Shown: positions 42,511 to 52,327 of the stretch, in pieces | How the letters are laid out: each line of letters starts with the position of its first letter | Numbering within the stretch: position 1 is the stretch's first letter | DNA from: Aliivibrio_A sp016764915 | GTDB taxonomy: Bacteria > Pseudomonadota > Gammaproteobacteria > Enterobacterales > Vibrionaceae | Assembly (NCBI GenBank): GCA_965224595.1 | Contig: OZ245057.1 | Location: 1,178,001 to 1,242,000, forward strand | Length of the DNA: 64,000 nucleotides | Direction of reading: 5' to 3' | Notes under the pieces: generated by a model | Database searches by the model: none | Told to the model about the DNA's origin: nothing | The model's input: only the letters and a program-made list of their open reading frames with translations | Position numbers and translations under genes: made by a program

Positions 42511-43939
42511 TATAATCTGTCTCTGTCCTATAGAAAACGGTTATGCTAGTTCTGAAAATAGTACATTTAAGCCTCATGTTGGAATAGATCTTCTTTTTAC
42601 GGATAATAGAGACAGATCAGCGGCCAACGAAAAAGATGGTCAAGTAACAACGCTAAATTTAGGAGCAGAAGTAGAAATCATCGGTAGCCAAAATAGTTTC
42701 AACATGGAATATCTAGGCCGACAACTGATAGATCATCAAGACTCTTCTCGAAATAATTTTTATAATGAATTAGAACTGGATAATGTGTTTAAGTTGCCAG
42801 ACAGTGGTTTAGAATTTGGCATTCATGGTTCAATTGATAATCTATCTGACGAATTAGATTCTGATGCCACTACTGATATTTTTAGTGGCTCTACAATCGA
42901 ATCGAAAGCACTTTCCACTGATGTTACTTTTATTACAAACCCCAGAAAACGAGTGAAATTTGAAGCGTTTACCGAATTAGAATTAGTTAGAAATGAAGAT
43001 ACCATAGCGAACAATAATAATGTTGAAACACGGTTTAATATTGCCAATGGCAGTGCTGAAAAAATATATTTTGGGGAGTTAGATTACTCATATGAGCAGA
43101 CTAATGATGCAGAAAATAGCAGTTCTGATAAAAATGTAATTGAAGAGTTATATGCAGAGTTTGGACTTCAACCTAAAGATCATTGGAGCCCACTCGTAAG
43201 GTATTCAAATGAAGACTTAAGCAGCAATTCAACGAAATCTGCAGAATCAAATTATTTCGGAGCGGGTACACGCTACTTTTTTGACAAAAACTCTTATGTC
43301 GAACTTACTTATAATATACCGAGTGATCACGACAGCAATGATGATTATGTTGGGGGCGCCGTCAATTTAGTGCCCAGCAATCGGACAAAAATTTATTTTG
43401 AATACAGCAAGCGTTTTTTTGGAGATGCTTATGAGTTGGAACTATCGCATCGTTCTCGTCGTTGGAAAAATGCAGTCTCTTATACTGAAGAACCAACTAG
43501 CTTTAACCGTAGATTGTTAGTTAGTGGCAATGAAACAAACGAATTATCGTTATTAAAAGAACTTGAGTGGACTTCAACGTTTGAATTGAAACGGGGAGAT
43601 TTAGAACTTGTTGTGAGAAGCCAAAATACTAAAAATATCGTTGAAAATTCCACCAATACGGGGTTTGATTCGATAGGTATGACGTTGGAATGGAAACACC
43701 GATTAGCTAAATCACTGACCTTGACCAACAGCTTCGACTTCGATAAGTATGATTTTGACCAAGGCATTAATCAAGGAAAAACAGATTATTATCGTGTATT
43801 GGAATCCACACTTGAGCAGACTCTGAATAATAAAATTACGGCAAACTACAGTATTGAATTCTCAAATAGGGACTCTTCAGAAGCGATAGATAACTATGAA
43901 GAGTTAAGGTTTAGTATCAATTTTAATAAGTATTTTTGA
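42479..43939 (+). CDS. PEP-CTERM system-associated outer-membrane beta-barrel protein (TIGR03016)
   Basis: About 486 residues from ATG 42479 (MAVLKRIVAISI, ending GYAS as a signal peptide); ATGs from 42452 would add a Met-Asp repeat. The mature chain alternates charged and apolar residues throughout, with long acidic and Asn-rich loops, and ends in INFNKYF, a terminal Phe as in outer-membrane barrels. The family accompanies exosortase A loci; it may be the outer-membrane port for the polymer. It starts inside the kinase coding sequence in another frame. No lipobox seen. Confidence 0.88.
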   Translation: MAVLKRIVAISIICLCPIENGYASSENSTFKPHVGIDLLFTDNRDRSAANEKDGQVTTLNLGAEVEIIGSQNSFNMEYLGRQLIDHQDSSRNNFYNELELDNVFKLPDSGLEFGIHGSIDNLSDELDSDATTDIFSGSTIESKALSTDVTFITNPRKRVKFEAFTELELVRNEDTIANNNNVETRFNIANGSAEKIYFGELDYSYEQTNDAENSSSDKNVIEELYAEFGLQPKDHWSPLVRYSNEDLSSNSTKSAESNYFGAGTRYFFDKNSYVELTYNIPSDHDSNDDYVGGAVNLVPSNRTKIYFEYSKRFFGDAYELELSHRSRRWKNAVSYTEEPTSFNRRLLVSGNETNELSLLKELEWTSTFELKRGDLELVVRSQNTKNIVENSTNTGFDSIGMTLEWKHRLAKSLTLTNSFDFDKYDFDQGINQGKTDYYRVLESTLEQTLNNKITANYSIEFSNRDSSEAIDNYEELRFSINFNKYF

Positions 43940-43941
43940 TT

Positions 43942-45000
43942 ATGTACGAAACTCATTTTAATCTCACAGACAAGCCGTTTAAATTAAGCCCTGATCCTAA
44001 ATTTTTCTTTGAAAGTCCACATCACCAAAGAGCATTTGCTTATCTCCAATATGGTCTGTCTCAAGGTGAAGGCTTTATTGTTGTGACTGGCCCCATTGGA
44101 ACGGGGAAAACGACGCTAGCAAGAACTCTGTTATCATCAATTGATAACAATATTGTTGCTGCTCAAATTGCTACAACTAGACTCACGCCTGATGAGTTAG
44201 TGAGTTTAGTTGCATCTCAGTTTAATATAGAAGTTGAAGGGTATTCAAAGTCAGAGATTTTAAGACGCTTTGAACTATTTTTGCTTCAGTTGCACAGTCA
44301 AGGTAAGCGAGCACTCTTGGTCGTTGATGAGGCACAAAATTTACCTGCAGAAACAGTTGAAGAGTTGCGAATGTTGTCTAACTTTCAACTGGATGATAAA
44401 CCTTTAATTCAAAGTTTTTTGCTAGGACAAGAAGAGCTAAGACCGATTATTGCGCTTCCTCAAATGGAGCAATTTAGGCAAAGAATCATTGCTTCATCCC
44501 ACCTTAAAGCTTTTGATGAACAACAAGTTAAAGATTATATTTTTCATCGTCTTAAAAAGGTGGGTTGGGATGAGTTCCCAAAACTCGATGATAATATTTT
44601 TACTCTAATTACTGATTACACGCTCGGAATACCAAGAAAAATTAATATATTTGTAGATCGTCTATTTTTATACGCGTATTTAGAAGAGATAGATTCTATC
44701 CAAGTTACAGATGTAAATGTAGTTATAGAAGAGCTGTCTGAAGAGTTGTCGGGTTCTTTGGCAAAAGATGAAGAGCAAACCGTGACTAACTCCAACGCAG
44801 CTGTAACTGATGTACTGCCTGTGACTCAACAGTTGCTAAGTGATAACCATCTAATTGAACCTGATCAAATAATGAAAACGTTAATGGAAGTATCGGATGT
44901 ACTAGATAATGACATTCAACGTAAGATAAGAGTGATTCGGCAGTTAGATAAATTCATTCGAATTAAAAGCAAACAAGTAGAGCAACTGGATAAAAATTAG
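43942..45000 (+). CDS. XrtA-associated ATPase (ExeA-like AAA, TIGR03015)
   Basis: 353 residues from ATG 43942 (MYETHFNLTDKPF), 2 bases after the outer-membrane protein stop. AAA+ ATPase of the ExeA/general-secretion type: Walker A VTGPIGTGKTTLARTLL near residue 52, Walker B LLVVDEAQNL near 120, and a sensor region LGIPRKINIFVDR near 230; the last 100 residues are polar. Such a protein may drive assembly of the export machine at the inner membrane. Last gene of the export operon; convergent with prsR 24 bases away. Confidence 0.93.
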   Translation: MYETHFNLTDKPFKLSPDPKFFFESPHHQRAFAYLQYGLSQGEGFIVVTGPIGTGKTTLARTLLSSIDNNIVAAQIATTRLTPDELVSLVASQFNIEVEGYSKSEILRRFELFLLQLHSQGKRALLVVDEAQNLPAETVEELRMLSNFQLDDKPLIQSFLLGQEELRPIIALPQMEQFRQRIIASSHLKAFDEQQVKDYIFHRLKKVGWDEFPKLDDNIFTLITDYTLGIPRKINIFVDRLFLYAYLEEIDSIQVTDVNVVIEELSEELSGSLAKDEEQTVTNSNAAVTDVLPVTQQLLSDNHLIEPDQIMKTLMEVSDVLDNDIQRKIRVIRQLDKFIRIKSKQVEQLDKN

Positions 45001-45024
45001 CTGCTCTGCGGTAATAATGATAAA

Positions 45025-46377
45025 TCAGCTGAACTCTTTGCTTTCAATTGAGAATTTTTCCAGTAGTGAGTAAAGAGTTGGCCGGGTTACACCAAGCAAA
45101 TTTGCTGTATTCGATATATTCCCTTCCGCATAAGCCAATGCTTTTCGTATTGCATTTTTTTCAGCATCTTCACGTACTTGTCTTAAATTAAGAGCTAGGC
45201 TGTTCTCATTAGAGGCACTGATCAGTCCAAGATCCATTTCATTGATGTGCTTGCTATCAGCCATAATAACTGCAGATTTGATCTTATTTTGAAGCTCTCG
45301 AATATTTCCTGGCCACTTATGAGATGAAAGGGCGTTGATAGCATCTTTTGAAAAACTCAGGTCTGCTCTGTTAAGCTGCTTTGAAGATTGCTGTAAGAAA
45401 AAACGAGCCAGCAAAAGGATGTCTTCACCACGATCTCGCAGAGGTGGAATATTGATGGTTACTTCACTAATTCGATAAAAAAGATCTTCTCGGAAAGTTC
45501 TATCTTCGACCATTTGCTGTAAGTTTTGATGGGTTGCGCAGACAATTTTTGCATCTATTTGTATTTCACTACGTCCGCCAACTCTTTCGATTACTTTTTC
45601 TTGTAAAAATCGAAGAATCTTTGCTTGTAATGGGTAGGACATATCGCCAATTTCGTCGAGGAATAATGTTCCTCCATTAGCACATTCAATTTTCCCCTTA
45701 GTGGTTTTTATAGCGCCTGTAAATGCGCCTCGCTCATAACCAAACAGCTCACTTTCTAATAAATTATCAGGGATAGAAGCACAGTTAATGGCAATAAAAG
45801 GTTTGTTTATACGGTTACTTTTCTGATGAATGGCCTTAGCAATAACCTCTTTACCTGTACCACTTTCACCTAAAACTAAGGTTGTCACTTCTGTTGGAGC
45901 GATTCGTTCAACCATACGTGATACTTGTTGGATTTTAGGTGAATTACCAATAAAACCATGATTATCAAGTGAGTGCTGTTTAAGTGCAGCATTTTCAAGT
46001 TCCAAATTAGCGACTAAAAAAGCACGCTCGACAATAACTGAAAGTGTATCTTCGTCGATTGGTTTTTGATAAAAATCATGTGCACCCATTGAGATAGCCT
46101 CCAATGCAACCTCTTTTTGGTCATTTCCAGTTATTACGATCACTTTTGTTTTTGGAGATAGCGCTAGAATTTCTTTAAGTGCTTGTAATCCTTCAGAGGC
46201 GTTGGCTTCATCCGGTGGAAGGCCAAGGTCTAAGGTTACTACCTTAGGTTCGTGCCGTCTGATGGCATTAACCGCTGTATTTCGATCTCCGGCAATAACA
46301 ACTTTGTATTGACTAAAAGTCCATTTGAGCTGTTTTTGAAGCCCAATATCATCATCGACGACAAGTAGTAGTTCCAT
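45025..46377 (-). CDS. prsR: PEP-CTERM-box sigma-54 response regulator PrsR
   Basis: 450 residues. Receiver domain (residues 1-125) with phosphoacceptor Asp in VVTLDLGLP and KPID; sigma-54 activator AAA+ domain (about 150-390) with LGESGTGKEVIAKAIH (Walker A), GAFTGAIKTTKGKIE (sigma-54 contact loop GAFTGA) and GGTLFLDEIGDM (Walker B); and a C-terminal Fis-type HTH (NISNTANLLGVTRPTLYSLLEKF). It activates sigma-54 promoters upstream of PEP-CTERM genes; the substrate gene here has one. Lies 41 bases after prsK in the operon epimerase-prsK-prsR. Confidence 0.95.
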   Translation of the reverse strand: MELLLVVDDDIGLQKQLKWTFSQYKVVIAGDRNTAVNAIRRHEPKVVTLDLGLPPDEANASEGLQALKEILALSPKTKVIVITGNDQKEVALEAISMGAHDFYQKPIDEDTLSVIVERAFLVANLELENAALKQHSLDNHGFIGNSPKIQQVSRMVERIAPTEVTTLVLGESGTGKEVIAKAIHQKSNRINKPFIAINCASIPDNLLESELFGYERGAFTGAIKTTKGKIECANGGTLFLDEIGDMSYPLQAKILRFLQEKVIERVGGRSEIQIDAKIVCATHQNLQQMVEDRTFREDLFYRISEVTINIPPLRDRGEDILLLARFFLQQSSKQLNRADLSFSKDAINALSSHKWPGNIRELQNKIKSAVIMADSKHINEMDLGLISASNENSLALNLRQVREDAEKNAIRKALAYAEGNISNTANLLGVTRPTLYSLLEKFSIESKEFS

Positions 46378-46418
46378 AAATTATCTTCCTTGGATAAGTA
46401 GGTGAAAAGTGAATGAAA

Positions 46419-48461
46419 TTAATCACTAGAGATCGGAAAGTGCATCGTAAACACCGTTCCTTCACCTTCAACACTGGTGACCGATAAGTATCCATTAATT
46501 TTTTGTATATATTGATTAGCATCATACACGCCAATGCCCATTCCAGCATTACCTTTTGTTGTGTCAAAAGGCTTAAAAAGACGATTAGTGATGAAATCGT
46601 CACTCATGCCAATACCTGTATCTGATAATGTAATAATTAACTCGGTATCGTTTGAAGCTGTTGTTATGATCACTGAGCCAGCCGTTGATGTGGCTTCTTG
46701 TGCATTTTGTATTAAATGGCAGAAAACACTTAATAACCTGGTTGGATCGGTAAAGATCGTGCAGTCGCTTGTGTGACCATAGTCGATAGTTGGCGATGGT
46801 TGACAAGATTGTCGCTGAATAACAGCAGAGTTTAATAAGGTTAAAACTGAAGTTAACGTTTCCGACGTACTATTAATCTGCTTCTGTTTTAGTTGACTCA
46901 ACATTTTGTTTAGTCGTATTACTGAGGAGTCGACAGTATCAAATGCGTCATCAATAAACTCAGGGTTATCTCTATGTTTTACAGCATTGGTAGAAAGTAG
47001 CTGCAGTTGGGTCACGACATTTTTTAAATCATGCACAAGAAATGCAGACATTCTATTAAATGCATCAAATTGTTTACTTTCAGCAAGCTCTTGATTTGAA
47101 ATATGTAGATGCAAAAAATTCGTGACTTGAATACTAATCGCACGCATCAAATCTCTGTCTTCCCAATTAACATCATCAGTAGATGTTAAAGGAGACAAAA
47201 GGCACACTGCTTTAAAACCAGAAGGATTTGAAAGTGGAATGATGTATTCAAAAAGCTGCTTTTGGTCTAATTTTGTGGTGTCGAAATCAAAAGGTGTTGT
47301 TTCACATTTCTCTATAACTTCTCGGAGGCTGACTATCCACTGATGTTCAATTGCTAACTCACTAAGTTCAAAATTAAGCTGATTAACTTGAGTCAATGAC
47401 TCCCTGTTTATATTGTGCGTAGCCCTAATAATAAAACGTGGTCCCTCTTTTACTAGCAGAACGCCATACCTCGGCTTAAAAGGGGTGATAAAGGTAGTTA
47501 ATGCTGTTTGATAAGGATTGTCGCTGCTGTTATTCAGTTGGCGAGCAAACTTTGTCCACTCTTCTCGGTATTCATATTTGTTAGCAAAGAAATGTTTTGC
47601 GATAAATACTTTGATTTTTCGTTGTAATTTTTCAGATAAAAACAGGGCAACCAGAATAAACAAACTCATTGAGAAAAAGAAAATCTGTAAAATATTTCCC
47701 CAGCTATTGCCAATGTATTGAATATAATAACCTGCTAATGCCATAACAAGCAGATAACCACCAGCAGCTAAAAGTAGTGAACTGTGAAAAATGACATCTC
47801 TAGATACATAAATTCGGATGGACCAATCCGTTACTCTACGAATCGATAATAAGATAAGAGGAATGGCAATTACAACTACCCATGCTCTTGCGTATAGAAA
47901 ATTGATGGGAATTGTTTGGGTTAAAAGTGCGTTCGAATAATAGGCAAAATCATAGGCAAATATTAGACCTAAACCCATGCACAAAGGTTTGACTGTCCAA
48001 CGAGAAGTACTGACGGTTTTTCTAAATAGAGATTCAACTAACCACAGTCCTATCAATGATTGTAATAAATGGAAAACGAAAATTTGGTTAACAAAAAAAT
48101 TGCTAAATAGAGTGGTTATTTCAAGCAGCAATAACAGGCAAGTTGTTAACAATACAAGTGTGGGGCCCTTTGATTGTAATAGCAATGAGCGGAGGTTGTT
48201 GTTATATGAGATTGTGGAAAAAATGAGAACAAACCACGAGAGGTTGCGTATTGATTCTGCAATGAAGTTATATTCAACAGGATAGGGATATTTAAGTAAT
48301 ATAGCAGTACTTAACGCCCAAATTGCACTTAAGAGAATGGAAACAGCAAGTACACTTCTGATGAAACTGTGTTTATTCTTATGAGTAAAAATGAGCAATA
48401 ACAGAGTTATAAATCCAATGAAATCGACACAGTAACCAATAAAACCTACAGCACTCTGCAC
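46419..48461 (-). CDS. prsK: XrtA/PEP-CTERM system histidine kinase PrsK
   Basis: 680 residues. About eight membrane helices at the N-terminus (residues about 5-290; GYCVDFIGFITLLLLIF starts the first), a GAF-like central region (about 300-450), then a HisKA-like dimerisation domain with the phosphoacceptor in MSAFLVHDLKNVVTQLQLL and the ATP-binding N/G boxes (LIQNAQEAT, LSDTGIGM, GMGIGV). Inner-membrane sensor; probably phosphorylates PrsR. The signal is unknown. Located 15 bases after the epimerase stop. Confidence 0.93.
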   Translation of the reverse strand: MQSAVGFIGYCVDFIGFITLLLLIFTHKNKHSFIRSVLAVSILLSAIWALSTAILLKYPYPVEYNFIAESIRNLSWFVLIFSTISYNNNLRSLLLQSKGPTLVLLTTCLLLLLEITTLFSNFFVNQIFVFHLLQSLIGLWLVESLFRKTVSTSRWTVKPLCMGLGLIFAYDFAYYSNALLTQTIPINFLYARAWVVVIAIPLILLSIRRVTDWSIRIYVSRDVIFHSSLLLAAGGYLLVMALAGYYIQYIGNSWGNILQIFFFSMSLFILVALFLSEKLQRKIKVFIAKHFFANKYEYREEWTKFARQLNNSSDNPYQTALTTFITPFKPRYGVLLVKEGPRFIIRATHNINRESLTQVNQLNFELSELAIEHQWIVSLREVIEKCETTPFDFDTTKLDQKQLFEYIIPLSNPSGFKAVCLLSPLTSTDDVNWEDRDLMRAISIQVTNFLHLHISNQELAESKQFDAFNRMSAFLVHDLKNVVTQLQLLSTNAVKHRDNPEFIDDAFDTVDSSVIRLNKMLSQLKQKQINSTSETLTSVLTLLNSAVIQRQSCQPSPTIDYGHTSDCTIFTDPTRLLSVFCHLIQNAQEATSTAGSVIITTASNDTELIITLSDTGIGMSDDFITNRLFKPFDTTKGNAGMGIGVYDANQYIQKINGYLSVTSVEGEGTVFTMHFPISSD

Positions 48462-48476
48462 AATCAGACTCCTTGT

Positions 48477-49502
48477 TTAATGGTTAATTGATGTGTCGAT
48501 TTTGTAGAAATTTTTATACCAGCTAACAAAGGACGAAACGCCATCATCAATATTGGTTTTAGGTTGGTAGTTAATCAGCGTAAAGAGATCTTGGCTATCG
48601 GCATAAGTTGTGTAGACATCACCTGGTTGCATTGGCAACATATTCAGCTTTGCTTTGATACCAATTGAAGATTCAATCGCTTTAACGAAATCAATCAGTG
48701 CAACCGGTTTTCCATTTCCGAGATTAAAAACCTGATAAGGGGCAGAGCTAGCAGCGGCGCTGGAGGTTTCAACGCGCCACGATTTATTTATCACAGGGGC
48801 ATGGTCTTGAACCCGTATTACACCTTCAACAATGTCGTCAATATAGGTAAAATCGCGTTGTAAGTTACCGTGGTTAAAGATGTTGATCTCGTTGCCTTCT
48901 ATGATGTCTTTAGTAAAAGAGAAGAGTGCCATATCAGGACGACCCCACGGGCCATAAACAGTAAAGAATCTTAGTCCGGTTGTAGGTATCCCATAGAGGT
49001 GAGAATAAGAGTGCGCCATCAGTTCATTTGATTTCTTAGTTGCAGCATAAAGTGATACTGGATGATCAACGCTGTCACTTGTTTCGAATGGCGTTTTGTT
49101 GTTTAAACCATATACTGAACTTGAGGAGGCATAGGTCAAGTGAGTGACTTTATTGTGCCTACAACCTTCAAGAATATTTAAATGACCCACTAAATTACTA
49201 TCCGCATAAGCCATTGGGTTTTCAAGCGAGTAACGAACTCCAGCTTGAGCAGCCAAATGAATCACTCTATCAAATTTAGATGAGGCAAAAAGTTGGGCGA
49301 TCTGCTGGCGATCTGAAATGTCCATCTTAATAAATGAAAAATTCACAAACGCTTCGACTCGGGCAAGACGTGCGTACTTGAGATCAATAGAGTAGTAATC
49401 ACAAATATTGTCAATACCGATAACGTCATGACCAGCCTCACATAATTTACGAGCCACTTCAGAACCGATAAATCCTGCAACGCCTGTTACTAAATATTTC
49501 AT
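48477..49502 (-). CDS. UDP-glucuronate 4-epimerase-like NAD-dependent sugar epimerase
   Basis: 341 residues from ATG 49502 (MKYLVTG); five codons longer if an upstream start is used. Extended short-chain dehydrogenase: NAD-binding GVAGFIG at residues 8-14, the catalytic YAATK near 150 (SxxxYxxxK), and RFFTVYGPWGRPDMA and DFTYIDDIVEG downstream are as in UDP-glucuronate 4-epimerases. It would supply UDP-galacturonate or a related sugar for the EPS, a good substrate for the amidotransferase. Leads the operon with prsK and prsR, tying sugar supply to regulation. Confidence 0.88.
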   Translation of the reverse strand: MKYLVTGVAGFIGSEVARKLCEAGHDVIGIDNICDYYSIDLKYARLARVEAFVNFSFIKMDISDRQQIAQLFASSKFDRVIHLAAQAGVRYSLENPMAYADSNLVGHLNILEGCRHNKVTHLTYASSSSVYGLNNKTPFETSDSVDHPVSLYAATKKSNELMAHSYSHLYGIPTTGLRFFTVYGPWGRPDMALFSFTKDIIEGNEINIFNHGNLQRDFTYIDDIVEGVIRVQDHAPVINKSWRVETSSAAASSAPYQVFNLGNGKPVALIDFVKAIESSIGIKAKLNMLPMQPGDVYTTYADSQDLFTLINYQPKTNIDDGVSSFVSWYKNFYKIDTSINH

Positions 49503-49665
49503 AAAATTACCAGTCATCCGTAACTAGAGGTTGAGATTTCGAGAATAATAAATATTGGGCAATGCAAAATAAGCATTTAACTCAACCAGTTAAGAATAAC
49601 ACTTATTAAGGAAAGTTACCTCTGTGTTTCGATATATACTGGATTATTATATGAAGGCGTCCATT

Positions 49666-51609
49666 TTATTGGCTCAGCAATTGAATGTTATGAAGTACTT
49701 GTTTAAATGGAAGTTTTTCAAAAGCAGAAAACCCTGCCATCTTCCTTGCTTTGAGCTTTGTGGTTATTGGTGTAGAAATGCCACATAAAAATCGAGTTTG
49801 AGATTCAACGCTTGGGGCTTGTCCTGTCTCTATATGATGAGCTGAAATGTAAGGGTGTAACCATTGTGTTATTAATTGTTGGTCAATGTCATATTGAGAA
49901 ATTGAGTGCGGTAATATCACTGACTGATCGCGACATGCAGAACAGTGTCCACATTTTTTCGGAGCGTGTGTATCATCAAAATACTGTGCTAACTGGTAAC
50001 TCAAACACGCTTTAGATTCAAAAAAACCGATCATATTTGCAATTCGCTTAACTTCACTCTCTTGTTTTAACTGGAAGAGCTTGTGTAACTCTGTGACCAG
50101 ATTTGGTACCGCACTTGGCAAGGTATTCACTCGATATACTTCAGTCATTAATTTACTTTCAAGTTCGATCCAGCCACGATCATGAAAATACTCAAGTGCC
50201 GCTATGACACGTTTTCTGTCGGCTTGATGTTCACTCCATAATCTATCGAGATCAGGCGTACACCAAATCTTAGCTTTTTTACTTGTGTTTAAAACAGTGG
50301 TCGCAAACTGTTTTCTTTCATCTGAAAAGTGATCGACAATGACAGAGGAATCCACCAAATATCTGAACTTATATTCAGCAAAATAACTGTAAGCTGGAGA
50401 GATTATGTTGTTAATCTCAAGGTAAACCATCAACGTTTTTAATGGTAACTGTCTAATATTGGTTTGATTGGAAAGGCGGGTTAATACAATCTCCCACATC
50501 CGTTGCCCATGAGCAGAGTCAACTTGTTCGATTAAATCTAATAGTTGTTGAATAGAAGAGAGATCGGGCGTGTCGCCATAAACAAAATTTTCAAGTACCG
50601 TTAAATTGTCTTTATTGGCTAACACGGTGCATTCTGAATCTTGTCCATCACGGCCAGCGCGGCCAATCTCTTGGCTGTAGTTTTCAATGGATTTAGGTAA
50701 ATCGAAATGAACAACGCGGCGAATATCAGATTTGTCAATGCCCATACCAAAAGCGATGGTTGCAATAATGCAATTCATATCCCCTTGCATAAAGCGTGTT
50801 TGAATCTGCTGTCGTTTATCGGACTCCATGCCAGCATGGTAAGCTTGAGCACTGAAACCTAGCATCTGTAAATGTTTAGCAACTGCCTCTGCAGTGTGTT
50901 GTAGAGTGACATAGACAATGGTTGGCAAGTGCGGATGCACACTTAATAAACTGGTTAACCTATCCAGTCTCTCGTCTTCATTTACTGCCTCTATAGAGAG
51001 ATCTAAATTCGAGCGATAAAACCCGGTGAGTACAATGTCATCGCGTGTAATAGCAAACTTCTCACTCATATCTGAAACAACTTTAGAGGTTGCAGTTGCG
51101 GTTAATAGTAGGACTTGAGGGATTTTAAGTTCTTTTTGATAACGCGCTAGTTTTAAGTAGTCAGGTCTGAAATTGTGACCCCACTCTGATATACAGTGAG
51201 CTTCATCTACGACTAACAATGAGATAGGAACTTGCGAAATAAAGGCGCGAAACCTTTCGTTTTTGAGACGCTCAACTGAGATCATCAATATTTTTGTTAC
51301 GCCACTTTTTACCTCTTTCATTATCTGCTGACTCTGCTCCCATGTTTTACTTGAATCTATGGATGCAGCCGCAATTTCTTTGCTATGTAAAAAATCGAGT
51401 TGATCTTTCATTAATGCAAGTAATGGAGAAATAACCAGTGTCAAATGTGGCAGTTGTGTCGCTGGTAGTTGATAGCAGAGTGACTTTCCTGAGCCAGTAG
51501 GGAAGATAGCGGCAGCAGATTTTCCAGCTAAAATTTTATTGATGACCTCTTCTTGCCCTGTTCTTAAGTGATCAAAACCGAATTGTTGTTTAAGAATTTG
51601 ATTAAGCAT
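49666..51609 (-). CDS. RecQ family ATP-dependent DNA helicase
   Basis: 647 residues. Superfamily 2 core: FPTGSGKSLCYQLPA (motif I), LLVVDEAHCISEWGHNFRPDY (DEAH and RecQ loop), LLTATAT, IVYVTLQHTA, and the C-terminal helicase half GFSAQAYHAGM, IRRVVHFDLPKSIENYSQEIGRAGRDG. A zinc site follows with three clustered cysteines in CGHCSAC after an earlier Cys in ACLSYQL. It is somewhat longer than E. coli RecQ (609) and the usual HRDC domain is not clear at the C-terminus, so I treat it as a RecQ-like paralogue. No obvious LexA box upstream. Unwinds 3'-5' during recombination repair. Confidence 0.93.
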   Translation of the reverse strand: MLNQILKQQFGFDHLRTGQEEVINKILAGKSAAAIFPTGSGKSLCYQLPATQLPHLTLVISPLLALMKDQLDFLHSKEIAAASIDSSKTWEQSQQIMKEVKSGVTKILMISVERLKNERFRAFISQVPISLLVVDEAHCISEWGHNFRPDYLKLARYQKELKIPQVLLLTATATSKVVSDMSEKFAITRDDIVLTGFYRSNLDLSIEAVNEDERLDRLTSLLSVHPHLPTIVYVTLQHTAEAVAKHLQMLGFSAQAYHAGMESDKRQQIQTRFMQGDMNCIIATIAFGMGIDKSDIRRVVHFDLPKSIENYSQEIGRAGRDGQDSECTVLANKDNLTVLENFVYGDTPDLSSIQQLLDLIEQVDSAHGQRMWEIVLTRLSNQTNIRQLPLKTLMVYLEINNIISPAYSYFAEYKFRYLVDSSVIVDHFSDERKQFATTVLNTSKKAKIWCTPDLDRLWSEHQADRKRVIAALEYFHDRGWIELESKLMTEVYRVNTLPSAVPNLVTELHKLFQLKQESEVKRIANMIGFFESKACLSYQLAQYFDDTHAPKKCGHCSACRDQSVILPHSISQYDIDQQLITQWLHPYISAHHIETGQAPSVESQTRFLCGISTPITTKLKARKMAGFSAFEKLPFKQVLHNIQLLSQ

Positions 51610-51748
51610 GCTATTTCTCTACTATATGTGGTTAACGGAATAATACTGTATTTAACAAGATAACGCACAAAAAAACCATGTGAATATATACAGTAATTTT
51701 ATAGTGCGAGTGATATCGCCTTATGATCAATAATTATTAGGAGTGAGT

Positions 51749-52285
51749 ATGCAATATCAACCTGTTTTAAATTTTTGGTTTGAAGAGATAACACCAGCAG
51801 ATTGGTGGAAAAAATCTGAACCATTTGATCAGCTGATTGAGCAGCGATTTGCCGATGTTCATCGCAGTGCTATAGCGGGTGAACTTTCACACTGGAGAGT
51901 TGACGCTTTGGGTCGTTTAGCCGAAATTATAGTACTGGACCAATTCTCAAGAAATATCTATAGAGACACACCAAAGGCATTCTCAGCGGATCCTTTATCA
52001 TTGGCATTGGCCCAAGAGGCAATAGCACAACATTACCATCTTCAATTAACGGGAGAGCAGCGGTCGTTTCTCTATATGCCTTTTATGCACAGTGAGTCAA
52101 AATTAATACATCAAACCGCAATAGAGATATTTGCAGATCCTGATGTGGGTAATTTAGATTTTGAATTAAAGCACAAAGCCATCATCGATAAATTTGGTCG
52201 TTATCCACACAGAAATAAGATTTTAGGCAGAGAAACTACTGCTGAGGAGTTAGATTTCTTAAATCAACCTGGTTCATCATTTTAA
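51749..52285 (+). CDS. DUF924 family protein
   Basis: 178 residues from ATG 51749 (MQYQPVLNFWFEE), which has AGGAG 5 bases upstream; the in-frame GTG two codons before it overlaps that site. FWFEEITPADWW, LDQFSRNIYRDTPKAF, YMPFMHSE and RYPHRNKILGR are the family signatures. The fold is all-alpha, related to tetratricopeptide-like domains; function not established. Monocistronic, convergent with nnrS. Confidence 0.9.
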   Translation: MQYQPVLNFWFEEITPADWWKKSEPFDQLIEQRFADVHRSAIAGELSHWRVDALGRLAEIIVLDQFSRNIYRDTPKAFSADPLSLALAQEAIAQHYHLQLTGEQRSFLYMPFMHSESKLIHQTAIEIFADPDVGNLDFELKHKAIIDKFGRYPHRNKILGRETTAEELDFLNQPGSSF

Positions 52286-52307
52286 CGCAGAGATTCTAAC
52301 GCAGAGA
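52283..52307 (+). repeat. Two copies of TAACGCAGAGA at the end of the DUF924 gene
   Basis: Exact 11-base copies at 52283-52293 and 52297-52307; the first contains the stop codon. Short CGCAGAG-rich repeats of this sort are scattered in several marine gammaproteobacterial genomes. Purpose unknown. Confidence 0.7.
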
Positions 52308-52327
52308 GGAAAGATAAAACATAAAAA

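Noticed and set aside
45001..45024. Terminator between the export operon and prsR
   Set aside because: Only TAGCTG/CAGCTGA pieces about 22 bases apart; too weak to call.
51610..51748. Possible LexA box upstream of recQ (CTGT and ACAG-like pieces)
   Set aside because: No CTGT-N8-ACAG arrangement exists; only single half sites.
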